64,000 nucleotides of DNA, taken from assembly GCA_024704765.1 (NCBI GenBank), contig JAKMXF010000155.1, positions 248,001 to 312,000 of the forward strand. The letters are read 5' to 3'. A program made the translations under genes and the position numbers. Source of the stretch: Oopsacas minuta (Eukaryota; Porifera; Hexactinellida; Lyssacinosida; Leucopsacidae). A model generated the notes under the pieces. That model searched no databases. It was not told the DNA's origin and saw nothing but the letters and a program-made list of their open reading frames with translations. Position 1 is the stretch's first letter, and the number at the start of each line of letters is the position of its first letter. Below are positions 23,044 through 35,034 of this stretch, in pieces.

Positions 23044-23472
23044 ATGGCTTTCCACTCAGATAAATCTCAACATCTCGACAAAATTGGTAATGTCAAGAAA
23101 TTGGCAATTTTAACTAGTGGTGGTGATTCCCAGGGGATGAATGCCACAATTAGAGCAATCACACGCGTTGCCATTTATCATGGAATTGATGTATATGGAA
23201 TTTATGAAGGGTTCAATGGCCTAATTCAGGGTGGAGAGATGATCAGACGCCTTTCATGGGACCATGTTTCAGGAATTATACAGAAAGGGGGAACAATTCT
23301 GGGAACAGCTAGATGTAAAGAATTCCATGATAAAAAGGGTAGGAGATGTGCTATTCAGAACTTATTGCTGAATAAAATTCAATATTTATGTGTAATTGGT
23401 GGCGACGGTAGTCTTACTGGTGCATCACTTCTATCTGATGAGTTTGATGAACATTGTCTGACTATATGTGAG
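23044..23472 (+). CDS. PFK: ATP-dependent 6-phosphofructokinase, 5' coding exon
   Basis: PFK phosphorylates fructose 6-phosphate to fructose 1,6-bisphosphate in cytosolic glycolysis. From ATG 23044 (MAFHSDKSQHL) the exon gives AILTSGGDSQGMNATIRA (ATP-binding GGD..GMN), YGIYEGFNGLIQGG, GGTILGTARCKEF and LCVIGGDGSLTGA. The Gly in GGDGS is typical of ATP-using rather than pyrophosphate-using enzymes. The exon ends TGTGAG|GTAATT (phase 0). A pyrimidine-rich stretch ending TTTTAG lies right before the ATG, so this could be an internal exon start after a 5' UTR intron; the start is therefore slightly uncertain. The reading frame is clean, unlike every repeat around it. Confidence 0.93.
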
Positions 23473-26400
23473 GTAATTATTGTTATTCCGCTCTTAATTA
23501 AGATATTTTGTAAGGTTCTTAATACAGATTTAAGCATTAATCTACAAGTTTATCTATTAACATCCAAATACAACTTGGATTGCTTGGGCATAACAGGCCA
23601 TTTCATTTGTCACGCTCTTTATTGACAATTTGTGATGATATCCATTAAAACGAGTTTTCCATTCATTTATTCTCCTGCTTTTGATGAGATTTCCAGTCCC
23701 GCACAGTGGCACTATATGTGGAATAGTATGATTGAGCTTTTGTAAGGCGAATATTCGAATTGATCTCCCTCTCAATCATCCATAACATTCTGAATTCTTA
23801 TGCTCGTTGTATTTGATTTTCCAGTACTCAAAGTTAGCCCTATAGACGTTCCGAAAACGACAATTTCTGGATTCAATATTCCTCACCAATGTAACTATGA
23901 ATGTTTTCGCTTTGCTAATTCAAAGTTTGTTATAATGACTTCACCAATACATATAATCCTTGTATTTCCTGTGAATTGCCTACCCTTCGTCAGTCAAAAA
24001 GTTGTTGCTTCATTGGATTCGAAGTATGCAGATAATTTGGTGTGAGGTTGTAAACCTCTAACAACATTAGTATTGCCCTGATGAATCTAACTTCCGGTTC
24101 AAAAACCGATCATATCCCTTTAAGATTTATTTATACAACTACTCAAACAGCCAAGTCGCCAGCATTTGCATCCAAATGTTGGATTATGATATTTGCATAT
24201 TTCTACTATTTCGTACTTAATGTATACATTATCGATTCTTTCCAATGCAACAGCCATATTTTCTAGTAAATTATTATCATTGCAGTGATAGATTTAAAGT
24301 AAACAATTTATAGGGTTGATGACTAGCACTTGGACTTTATAAGATTGGGATCTATGAATACTTAACATCTTTAGTACCCGCGTAGTATTCCACATTGATA
24401 CAATCGGAACCAGTTTTTGCTTACCATTTCTTTGCTGGAAATTTAGTTAGAAAATCCGATTGTATGAATATACCTTTGGAAAATATATGTAAATCCAATA
24501 TTTTTTACAATCTGAAGTTGAGAATATGGTAAGAAATTCGCCTCTGTATATTTTGATCGAATTTTTGTAGAACTTTGATCAAATTTTCTTATGTCGAACT
24601 TTGATCGAATGATGATAAAGGCAAATTTGATCAAAGTTCCACTCAAATGTCTTCAGTCGAACTTTGATCGAAAATTGTCGTGCTTCACGACATCACAATA
24701 TTTAGGGGCACTCCCTGACCCCTCATGTAATGCCACAATGCACCAGACTCGACTGATTTGAATTTGGGAAGTGCTAGCACTTTTATTTATTAATTAGAAA
24801 CGAGTACCATTGTGAGAGGATTAGGGATTTAGTTCGCTACCTTATGGCTCTGAAAGTTTTTATTTGTGTTCGTTTTCAGCCACTAAGGGATCGGGAGTGT
24901 GGAATTTATGCTAATTTTATGATTGGATAGAGTTTTGATGGAGTGACCATTTGAAAAGCTTATAAATGGCAGATCCTTGCATTTTTTGTTGGATTTTCTC
25001 CATTTTTGATCAATGTTCTCATTTTTCGATCAAAGTTCGACTGAAGACATTTTCGTAGAACTTTGATCAAATTTTTTCTTTCATCTTTGATCAAAGTTCG
25101 ACATAAGAAATTCGTTCAAAGTTCTACAAACTTCCTAGATCAAAATCTACAGATTCAGAATTTCCAGTTTTGACTGTATATGCGTCTTATTTGTGTAAAC
25201 CTATTAAAATGTCTAGAACCCAATACGGCCGAATCTTACATTCATAACGAAAAAGAACAGTAATTTTTCCTGTTCGTTTTAACCTATTCCAGCATTATAA
25301 TCGAGATTTATGCACCTTTTTGACTCACTAATATGACACATTTTCCCTGCTGTATTTGGTTAACTGGAAAAGCAGAGACTCTCTGCATGTTTTTCCAAAG
25401 AAATCTAAATACAAAGGCCTATTTTCCTTATAAACAGGATAATTGTGATTTTATATGTTCATTTGGCTGAATAATTGCCAAAATTGTATTTTTCATTGCG
25501 TTTGAATTTTATTCGAGATTTCTTGTTGATATTTGTAACTGCCGGGCTCATTTGATGGAATCAATTTTCAAAAACTGGGAGCAATTGCTAAATGGGATAA
25601 TTTCAATTGACGTTTGTGAGTCACTTTTCTTCGTTACTATGAACAATATCTCCAATTATGCTCAAGTGCCCCACTAAATTGCTGTAAATTTGACCCTAAG
25701 TTTGAATCTGATAGTTAAAATTGATTAGTGAGATTTCGAACGGTTTGCCCCTTGTGGACGTATCGGTAAATTAGCAAACAACCACTATCTAATCCCAAGA
25801 TGTCATAGGAAATATGTCCTTCGGAAGTGGTCTCCATCCTAATATTGTTCAGGAGCCTCGAAAGTAGAAGTGCGCTAATCTTCATGCTTTTAACCACTTG
25901 TTTACAATATTTAGCTCGAGCCACGAACTGCCTGGATGAGAAATTGAATATCAGCAGAGCCGTCACCTGCACAAAATGTGAATATCTCAAAAAAACAAAT
26001 GGAAACCAAATGAAATATTCTATACAATGAATTGGCAATAAACAGTTTTTTATAAAATACTAAGAAGGTTTCAATATATACATTTTTACTACCTCTTATA
26101 TGGTTCCGATTTACTTTGAGGTTTGTTTCAGTTACAGTTTTTGCTAGGTTTGAATTACAACTCAGTGTATTAGTGTTTGATTTCTCCATATTTATATACA
26201 TAGCAGTTTACAAAGCAGTATACAAATAATTTTCAGTTATTTTAGTTTAAGGTAAAATATTTATTCTAATATTTGTAAATCCTTGGCCAAACATAAAAGT
26301 AGATTCGTGACGTCATAATTCAGAACCATTGGCTATTGTCCTGAATTTTTCACATTATTTGCCACTGCTTCGCCAATATAAGCTAGATATTTGAAATTTG

Positions 26401-27020
26401 AATCACAGCTACCACCTATAATGTCCTGACATCATGATTTAAAATTTCTTTATAGCTGTGGTATGAATTGCCGAGATTACTAACCAAAAGCTATGTAGTA
26501 GCTCTAGTGTCACCACAGAAAGCCAGTAAAACTAATTTTGATTGACCATCATATCTTAAAATTTCTGCTATTTCTACATTCGAGTCACGTAGTGCTGTAT
26601 ATATCAAAAGCAATAAGAAATATTGCTTGCATATACTCGGCTAAAATGAGGCACTAAGCTGTCTAGTAGTATATCTGTCTTAGATATTTGGTTCTTTTTA
26701 GTATACAATCTGAGTGGGGGGCGATAGAATTGTCAAGATCCGCTAAGGGGCGACCGGCTGAAAATCCCTGCTTATAGATACTTTGATTAATTTTATCATG
26801 TAAGCGTAATAATTTTAGCTAATTGTATGATTATACTCTTTACAAATGACTATACTTCACTATGACATATATATTCCATCCTCCTTTTTTCTTAGCAATT
26901 TTGTACACATTCCCTGTTTTTATGGTATTTTCCTCCGATATCCACGAATTTACTCTTTATTCTATTTTTTGCTTCACTATATTTATTTATACTAATACTA
27001 TTCTCGCCTGTCTTTTGTAG
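23473..27020 (+). other. PFK intron (3548 bases)
   Basis: Donor GTAATT at 23473, acceptor TCTTTTGTAG ending at 27020, phase 0. It contains the GAACTTTGATC fold-back (24543-25140) and otherwise AT-rich sequence with no gene. Frames within it (for example 23800-24045 and 25715-26201 on both strands) have no motif. A diverged similarity links 25520-25760 to 31310-31420 (CAAATT/GGTGGAAATTTGA blocks). Confidence 0.82.
24543..25140. repeat. Fold-back repeat built from GAACTTTGATC motifs (PFK intron)
   Basis: GAACTTTGATC(A/G)AA or its complement occurs about nine times in two clusters, 24543-24690 and 25010-25140. The clusters are arranged as inverted copies; for example CTTCAGTCGAACTTTGATCG near 24650 has its complement near 25030. 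The centre is unique AT-rich sequence. It looks like a non-autonomous element with subterminal repeats. No target duplication could be fixed. Confidence 0.7.
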
Positions 27021-27299
27021 ATGCAGAGCATTCCAGATATAGCGTCTATTTCATCTAAAATGACATTTTTGAACGTTCTTGGTATTGTTGCATCTATTGA
27101 TAATGATATGTGCGATATTGATATGACCATTGGTACTGATTCCGCACTGCATAGGATAATAGATGCTGCTGATTCAATCAAAACCACAGCTGGTAGCCAC
27201 CAACGTGTATTTATCATCGAGGTAATGGGAAGGCGGTGTGGACATCTGGCTCTCATGTCGGCCTTAACCACTGAAGCTGATTATTTATTTATCCCTGAG
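27021..27299 (+). CDS. PFK: ATP-dependent 6-phosphofructokinase, next coding exon
   Basis: It continues in frame from the previous exon: [18 protein letters not shown] with TDSALHRI (catalytic Asp in SIDND; substrate-binding TIGTDSA), then [20 protein letters not shown] (fructose 6-phosphate-binding MGR.CG) and DYLFIPE. It ends CCTGAG|GTTGTT, phase 0, giving an exon of 93 codons. Animal PFK continues far beyond this point. I could not find later exons in the window, so they are either separated by long introns or outside it. Introns begin with a weaker donor here than in the first exon. Confidence 0.92.
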
Positions 27300-27329
27300 G
27301 TTGTTATTAATATAAGCAAAGTAAATATA

Positions 27330-27480
27330 ATCTACCTGCACGCTACGCTTGTTTGGTTGTTGCCTAACGGCAGTTGTTCATCACTTGGTGCCTCTGATTT
27401 GCCTTATGTATGAAACAACTAACCTTCTCATACTTATATTGGTCACTACGCGACTTGTTATACTCAGTACTATTTGCCTT
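27330..27480 (+). repeat. Dispersed short repeat with GCGAC boxes, copy 2
   Basis: It shares CTTATGTATGAAACAAC, TTGGTCACTACGCGAC and CTCAGTACTA with the copies at 12335-12500 and 41245-41385. It lies just downstream of the second PFK exon, probably inside the next intron. Confidence 0.45.
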
Positions 27481-27656
27481 GTAGTCCAAATAATAACGGA
27501 ATGTTATGAAATGTCATTCATTGTCTGTCCATATTGCACTTTCTTCCTTTGGTAACACTGGAAGCTGATCTACACTTCACCTTCCCATTCACATGTGCTA
27601 GTATTTTTAGAAATTGTGCCCGTAAGATGTAATCGAATTCTTTGTCTTGATAGAGG

Positions 27657-28927
27657 TAGGGTGACCAGAAGTTTTCACCAAAATCGTGGACATTTTCAAT
27701 TATTTCTGAAAAATCCTGGACATTCCTAATCAGGAATGATTTAAAATTGTATAATAAACTGGACATCGTATATTTGAAACATTTGGTGTATTTATGTAAC
27801 ATATTACGTAATTTTTGTAAGATATATTACTAAACAAACATAACCAACATACTAATAGTCCTTTAGTTCTAGCATAAATAAGGGGTTAACAAGGTTTCAG
27901 CCTAATAGTTCAATATTCATTTGGACCAAATTATTTGCCAAATAGTTTGACATTTAGTTGGCTCCCGAATATCAGATTCGGTATTCGGTTAACTATCAAA
28001 TACATTCGGTTGGCCAAAAATCAATTGACAAATAATGATGATAGTTAGAGGAAATTTGTAAAATTTGGTCATATTACTACTGATATTTCTCCTATTTAGA
28101 TAGTAGAACGCATATACCCTAATTATTAGTCTCGAAATTTGGTTTCTTGGTGTCCATTTATCACTATTCATTTGCTTTTGTTCAATCAACACAACTTGAG
28201 AGACCTTTCCCCTACTCAATTTTTGAAGATATAAAGTTTCCATTGAAGTATCCTTTTCGTTATCTCCCACGAATTTTCCATCCCTAAGACCTGATTATTA
28301 TTACTGAAAGATTGATTCTATACTTTCAGGTTTAGTATTTGTTTTGTCTCTGGTAACTACTCTGCCTATGACACTAAACAGCCTTTCAATAGAAGAACTA
28401 GATGCAATATGGGCATGCGGGACACTAGCCATATGTCCAAGACGAAAAAGCTTATGGCATCCAACCCCTTTTTCTTTCCACCATTCTAGTGACTCAACAT
28501 TCGTAGTAACATCCGCATGAGGTAGGCTTTGTAATATTGGATTAATTATTCCAGATAAGTCAACATTACTAGACTCTCTGGATTTTGATCTTCAATGGGA
28601 TTGTCATACTTATCTTGAATCTTCTAAGAGGGACATCATGAAATTCCTCAAATTTCCGTCAGTCTTGGAATTTTTTCTTGTTGTGATATTGGCACTGGAC
28701 TCATATCCATTACTTGTAACAACTGTCTTACATACCAAGGTATCTCCGTTCCACAAACTCCAATTCTTTTGATTTCGAGAAAACAACGTATCTCTTTCTC
28801 GATAATTTGGAGAAAACTCAAAGAATTCCATCTGGGATCTAAAAGACAGAAATTCCATTAATTCTTTCTTTTTAGTATCTATATCCGTATCTAAATCAAG
28901 TAACAAATTTTCGAACTTCCCTTGCAA
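27657..28927 (-). pseudogene. hAT transposase fragment (C-terminal part) with probable right terminus
   Basis: Reading leftwards, 28927-28610 is open (GKFENLLLDLDTDIDTKKKE...), followed by SLEWWKEKGVGCHKLF and SSSSIERLFSVIGRVVTRD. The latter is the hAT C-terminal dimerisation block (WW..k...SS..ERLFS). The DNA-binding and catalytic N-terminal parts are missing. At 27657 the sequence TAGGGTGACCAG resembles a common hAT terminus, so the element probably ends there. No matching terminus was found on the other side, so it is 5'-truncated. Confidence 0.75.
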
Positions 28928-28930
28928 TAT

Positions 28931-29391
28931 AATTCACTCTATTCCTCTCTAGCATTAAACTCGAGTATTTTGTCTCAATATATATAAGTTATTCAGGACT
29001 AAGTTATTTTAATAGAACCTTGGTGGATGGATGGCATTTTGAAATTGTAGGATAGTCCCTTGCAAAAATATTTCGCAAGGTTAACAACAGAAATGAAGTT
29101 GTTAACATTTTAATTTTTGTGTCACTTGTCACGTATATGCCATATGAATAGAATACTGGGACCAAACGGAATAGAATGTGAAAATTGCATCTTTAAACAG
29201 AGTTAGATTTATTTGCATAGTTGAATACTAACTGTTCTGCAGCATTTGTGATTTACTAAGGAGTAGCGCTTATATATTTGATTTGTGCAATTTATGGCAC
29301 ATATGATAGGAAAAATATTGTGTTAATAATTCATGTGCACTTTTGTTCTTAAGCCTTTCTAAGAATTCATCCTACTGTAATTAGGGGCCTT
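28931..29391. other. Spacer, no gene recognised
   Basis: AT-rich sequence between two hAT remnants. Confidence 0.45.
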
Positions 29392-29399
29392 ATTCACTA

Positions 29400-30016
29400 C
29401 AGAGCTGCAAATGGGCCACTGACCTATGGGTCAATGGGTCAGATGGGTCACTTTTTTAAGATGGGTCAGTGGGTCATGGGTCATGACCCATCAAAATTGT
29501 ATTTATATACAATGTAGGCTTAAAAGAGTTATTTGTCAATTAGCAAACCTTCTAAATAGAGTTAATAGAGGTGGTCATTATACTAAATGTTTGGATTACT
29601 ACAAGTAAGAGCTTTGATCTCCTTGATTTGTTGGAGCAGAATAAACTTAGGTTTCCATTATTATCAATAATTGCCATGAGACAATTGGTAATTCAGGCAT
29701 CCTCATCCGAAAGCGAGAGACACTATAGTGCCTTTAATGCTCGCATATCGTAACATCTCAACGGAATGCAATGTTGCCAGAAACTATCGAAGCTGTCTCT
29801 GTTGTGTTGCAAGGATATAAAAACAACTTGATTTAATTATTGTGTTAGACTAAATACCTACATTATACTTGTTCCTAATAATGAAATACATAATGGGTCA
29901 GAATGGGTCATAAAATAATAAATGGGTCATGACTCATGGGTCAATGGGTCATGGGTCACTACTTCGATGGGTCACATGGGTCATGGATCACTTCATGTGA
30001 CCTATTTACAGCTCTG
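29400..30016 (+). mobile_element. Non-autonomous hAT: internal-deletion derivative of the 44552-47091 element
   Basis: The ends CAGAGCTGCAAATGGG and ...ATTTACAGCTCTG are flanked by a perfect 8-bp duplication ATTCACTA (29392-29399, 30017-30024). The left about 230 bases match 44552-44775 and the right about 400 match 46700-47091, including the remnant coding end ASSSESERHYSAFNAR. The middle, which holds most of the transposase, is deleted. Subterminal sequence is packed with ATGGGTCA repeats. Confidence 0.96.
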
Positions 30017-30024
30017 ATTCACTA

Positions 30025-32000
30025 ACATTTTAATACTTTTTCAGAGCTATCATTCTTATAGTGGCATACAAAGTGATATAAATATGACTGAACCTTGGCA
30101 TTTTGATAACAAGCTACTTTCAGGTTCCCAAGCTTCATATCCATGCCTAATGCATGAAAAATATTCAAACATATTCAAAATTTGGGAAATCTTATTTTTG
30201 CTTATTTTTAACATCAGCTGTTGGCCAATTCGTCTATACATCCCCAAGCGATACAATCTTCAATTCACATCAACTTTTAACCATCAGATTCGTAGTCAGC
30301 ATCAAATTTCCAGCAATATGATAGTTCACTAGGAGCGTTCCCAAGGTTTTGAATAACCAGGGTAAGGTCGGCACCAAGGTTTCCAATCCAAGGGCAAAAT
30401 CTTATTATATTTAGCAATGGTGATCTGAGGATCTGTCAGACCCGTGGCCGTGTCGTGGCCATTACTTTCCAATTCCGTCCCACTGCCTCGTTTGCCACCC
30501 GCTTGTGACCGCCAGTGTGGGTCACTTGACCATATTGGAGATATATCTCCCTAGCAACGGTGTAAAGTCTCAGGAATGTAACAGCATTCCATTCTCAAAT
30601 TGTGTCTTAACCCCGCCGAGTGACCCCTCGTTTTAAGCAAGCATCTAGGAGAACTTAGTTTAGTTAGACACATATCGACCTTCTAAATCTTCTTTAAAAT
30701 ACGATTATACGGGATCTGTCCCTCTGCCTAATCAGTACTGTAACTACTTTGTGTGGCCCCCCCGCCAGATCATGTTGGAGGCACGTCTTAAGAAATCATG
30801 ATATTGGTTAGCAAATTAAGACCTAATGCAAAATTAGGTACCAAAAACAAGTAATCAAATATGCATGCGAAAAGTACAATTATTTTAATTCGAGTACTTT
30901 TCGAATTATCAGCCAAGGGGTAATGCCTGTAATGGGGCTCCCTGGAAGCGTAGTTAAGCCCTGTGCCTGATAGTTTTTCATTTATTTCTTACACATAATG
31001 TCATCCTCTCTTTTGGTGAGAAATTTGCTATAATTGCTAAATATATAGTGAAGATGTATATCATAGCATTTATCCAAGTTGACATGGTAAGTCATGAAAA
31101 ACACACAGTAGCAGTTTGTCACTATGTACATTGTTCCCAGTTAGTAGACTTTGGATAATTCTTCATCTGAATTAGGTATATTCTTGTGATTAGCCATGAT
31201 ACTAGACCAGAACGATACGTGCTAGCTGCTTCGAACGTGAGTCGCTCAATGGGGTGAAATTAGAGAATAGAATGTTGTTACATTCCTGCGTTACTTCTGA
31301 AAATATCTTTTAATTTTGTCAAGTGGCCCATCAAATTGGTGGAAATTTGATGCTGAGTGCAAACCTGTTGTTTAATAGTTGATTCGATGTGATTTGAAGA
31401 TTTTCTCGCTTCGAAATGTCCCTGCCAGTTGGTCGACCTCTGATATTTTCAATGGCATTGGGAAGTGTAGTGGAATTAATGCATAGACAGATTAGTAACA
31501 AGTTTCTGGTAGGTTGTGTGTTTCTTCCCTGAGTATCTTTAGGTTAGTAAGTCTTCTTCGGGTTAGGGTGATACTTGGAAATAGTTAGGTACTCTGTGAA
31601 TACCTACGACATTTTGATTATTTATAAATATTGGCTGCCATTTCAGTCATATCGTTGAGCCCATTTTCACCTGTTTCAATTGGCCTTAATTAATTCCTGA
31701 AACTTCTATTGATAGTTGATTACACAGTGGCATGAAATGACTAAAACCTCAAAGTAAGTATTAGGGTACTAGATAACGTATCAAACCATATTATTGACAT
31801 ATGGGGAATCGTACCCAAAGAATCGATTGACGTATTATATTTCTTCTAGTCTTTGGGTGTGAAAGTAATGACGTCATTGTCACATTCTAAAATATTTTGA
31901 TTTTTTTATCAATTGTAATTAAGCCAATTTGTGAGCTATGTTGAAGAAATTGAATGTTTTATGTTTTGATATTATTAACACTATTTAATGTACATTTTTA
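30025..32000. other. Intergenic AT-rich stretch, no gene recognised
   Basis: GC-richer patches at 30440-30640 and 30720-30790 show no gene, element terminus or RNA fold that I can identify. The remainder is AT-rich. Confidence 0.45.
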
Positions 32001-34078
32001 TTAGCTTATGTCCCCACATTTCTTGTTGTAAAATGACTTACCGTTCATCGTGAATTTGGTAATATTACGAAAGGTTGCAAAAATTGGATCACTTTGAGAG
32101 ATAAGCCTGACGAACACATCTTTAACGTTGTCTTCAAAGCTAAATTTTTTTGAGAATCTCTCGCGGTATCGCCCGACCAATTTATTCCAAGATTCAAGGC
32201 CTTCTTAAGACAAATCTTCTAAGCTAAGCCCATCATTATGATCTCCAATTATTCGTGGTGCATGGGCTAGAAGTTTATGCAAAGTAGGGGGTTACATGTG
32301 CCCATGAAAAATTGATTAAAATGGATTCGTAAGTCTCTCGGCATACATTATCGCGGCCTTCAGTGTTCAATTTCCTTTTGCTATTATCCAATCTCAAGAT
32401 AACACTCAAAATATTAAAGATTGTAGTGACAACTTGATGTGTCTCTTGAGGAACAACCGTCCATACCCAATAGAGAAACTCTCCCCCATATCATCGCTAC
32501 GTGTGAAGCATCTCGTGACAACATTTCTGGTTGTGGTGGCTCCGCCTTGGACTGATGGTGTGTCAATGGATATACTAAGTTGTTCTTCAATAAGGCTAGT
32601 AATACATTTCTTGGTCACAAGAATTATTGGCGAAGTTGGTGACCATTTTTGAATAGCACCACACTGTAAGTGCCGAATCAATAATAGGAACCAACTAAAT
32701 GTTCTCAAATATGCACGTAGAGGAGAAGCTGATATGATATCTTTTTCTGAGATCGGTTTGTGTGTTATATTGAATCTTTGGTTAGTTAGCAAAGACAAAA
32801 ATTCTTCTTCATCAACCTTCACAAATACATCACGCGCATCATGGATTGTCCTATTTATGGGAAAGCCATTTTAAACTATGCTAATATCGTATATCTGTTT
32901 GAACGTTGCAGTACACATTTGACAATTAGCACCACCAGTACCGCTTAAAATTTTTGCCATCTTTGTATCGAAATGAGATCTTATGATCTTGGCCTCTGCA
33001 TTGCCATTGTGTAAACACAAACCACTCTCTTCAATAGTTGAAGTTTCGTTATTTATTAATGAGTCCATCAAAAACTTGACACTCTCTTCATTTTCTCGAA
33101 GGGCTAAGAGGGCAACTGGTCGAGTGCAAAATGGTGAATTCGGATGATCAGGTTTCCATAGCATATGATCATTTGCATTTATGATTGCGTTAACCTTGAA
33201 ACCAAATAAAATGAAGGTTTTAGTCGAGAGGTCAGGGTTAGATATAGCTTGCTGATAAACTCGATGACACCCAGATCCATCTAAGCCATCGGATACTCGA
33301 ACTTTAAGCGAATACACAAGGTTATCAGGACTTAAGTTAGATACAATTCGTTCAACTGTATGGGTGAGTAGTCTGGTGTAAGAAATACCTACTCCACATG
33401 GAAATTCTCTTGAATTATACGCACCTCATCCAACAAATTAATTTGAGCCCGATGTTTAGCTACACTATTGTAGCCTGGTAACCTGAGATCTTCAGATGGT
33501 AATGTACGCCGAAGTTCTAAATACTTAGTTTTACCGATCTCAAAAGATTCGAAAAGAAAGGCAGATTTATCAAGTGATAATTGTGGATAGATAGGAGATG
33601 AGTTCCCCTTCTCTAGTATCTCTCTACAAACATTGGCACTATTCATGTCCTACTCCTCATTGCAACAAAGTAGTAAGAGATAAGTTGCAAGAGTCTTTGG
33701 AGATACATGCTCGTTTTCAGTGACTGATTCGAGGTGAGACTTAAGAGAAGAGAGCCGACTTCTCAAACCTTTGGTCGTTAACTCAGCGAGCGATATCTTT
33801 TTTGAAAGATTAAAGTCTTCTTCAAAGTTAATGGTTAATGAAGAAGAGGCACTTAACCAAAGCTTCTTTAGCAGAGGACAGAAGCATATGGAATTCAAAG
33901 TATCAAGGTCCGAATATTTATGAAAAGAGGCTCTCTCTTTTGAATATCATTGAACTTCAAACGAAAGAAATTTTGCTATCTCGATCAAAACCATGAGTTG
34001 AATAAATTGGTCTGCGATTGAACGTGCGCTAAGTAATTTATACTAATAATAAAACTGAAAAGCTTGAAGATTGTTCAT
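32001..34078 (-). pseudogene. RAG1-like transposase gene, copy B (full span, decayed)
   Basis: It reads leftwards from ATG 34078 (MNNLQAFQFYY) to a stop at 32001, about 690 codons. In order: LTTKGLRSRLSSLKSHLES; LPGYNSVAKHRAQINLLDE; VRVSDGLDGSGCHRVYQQ (first catalytic Asp region); FCTRPVALLALRENEESVKF; GTGGANCQMCTATF (Cys pair); HKPISEKDIISASPLRAYLR and FSWFLLLIRHLQCG; DTPSVQGGATTTRNVVTRCF; WAHVTP, then TLHKLLAHAPRIIGD in another frame; EGLESWNKLVGRYRERF. The last matches RAG1 EGNESGNK, which carries its catalytic Glu. Stops (for example at 34043, around 33647, 32870 and just before EGLES) and frameshifts disable it. In RAG1 the middle catalytic Asp follows L-H-C; here the aligned residues are L-R-A-Y, so that Asp is absent or lies elsewhere. 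No RAG2-like neighbour was seen. Confidence 0.72.
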
Positions 34079-34122
34079 TTTCTAGATGAATAATATATTA
34101 TATATTAACAATATTGTAAATA

Positions 34123-34942
34123 CAGGGCAAAAAGTAATAGAATAACATGTGTTTTTCAAGAATTTCAAAAATATTTTCGATTTACAATTTTTGAAGGTGT
34201 TTATTATTAATAATTATTAGATAATTATTGATAATCAAAATATGTGGTAACTCAAAGCCTATTAAGAATCTATAATTTCTGACTTGATATTTGAATTCTA
34301 CGTAGGCGAGTTACCCCAGATTGAAATTTCCAATCGGATTGAACAATTTTACCAAAGCTATAAAAGAATTTCAATTTGTCCCACTTGTGCCACTTTTTTT
34401 AAAAAGTGGCACAGGTGGCAGGAAAAAGCGCCACTACAAGGAGATCAACTAGGGCTAGGAGGAATAAGTCGATGTAATATTTTCGAATGATATGACTATG
34501 CTAACCCTTGAATTACAAAATAACCTCTTGGTAGCGGCCACTTGTACCACCTTGGGCAAAAGGTGGCACAAATGGCACAAATGGCACAAATTGAAATTCA
34601 CCTATAACTCTGGTAAAAATTGTTCAATCCGATTGGAAATTTCAATCTGGGGTAACTCGCCTACGTAGAATTCAAATATCAAGTCAGAAATTATAGATTC
34701 TTAATGGGCTTTGAATTACCACATATTTTGATTATCAATAATTATCTAATAATTATTAATAATTAACACTTTCAAAAATTGTAAATCGAAAATATTTTTG
34801 AAATTCTTGAAAAACATATGTTATTCTAAACAAATTACTAGATAGCAGCTACGAATATAGACTACACAATATATAGGAGCAGGAAATGTCTACAATTTAT
34901 GACAATGCATTTGTGTGTTCGAATATTTCTCTCCCCTGACTG
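34123..34942. mobile_element. Fold-back element, copy B (partner of 20958-21858)
   Basis: Flanked by TA (34121-34122, 34943-34944). The arms match copy A closely, but the left tip is shortened: CAGGGCAAAAAGTA joins straight to AATAACATG, losing about 100 bases. The centre is in the opposite orientation to that of copy A relative to the window. It sits 44 bases upstream of the RAG1-like copy B start. Confidence 0.88.
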
Positions 34943-35034
34943 TATATTTATGCATGTTTGTTTTATAAGCGTGTAGAATGAATTCTGAAATCTAAGAAAT
35001 AAGGAACTTTTGGGGAAACTCTTTCTCACACTGG

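Noticed and set aside
23557-24266. Open frames inside the PFK intron
   Set aside because: No motif; the PFK splice sites and phase place the region in an intron.
27990-28270. Separate minus-strand gene next to the hAT fragment
   Set aside because: It is the shifted-frame tail of the same hAT remnant or chance; no independent motif.
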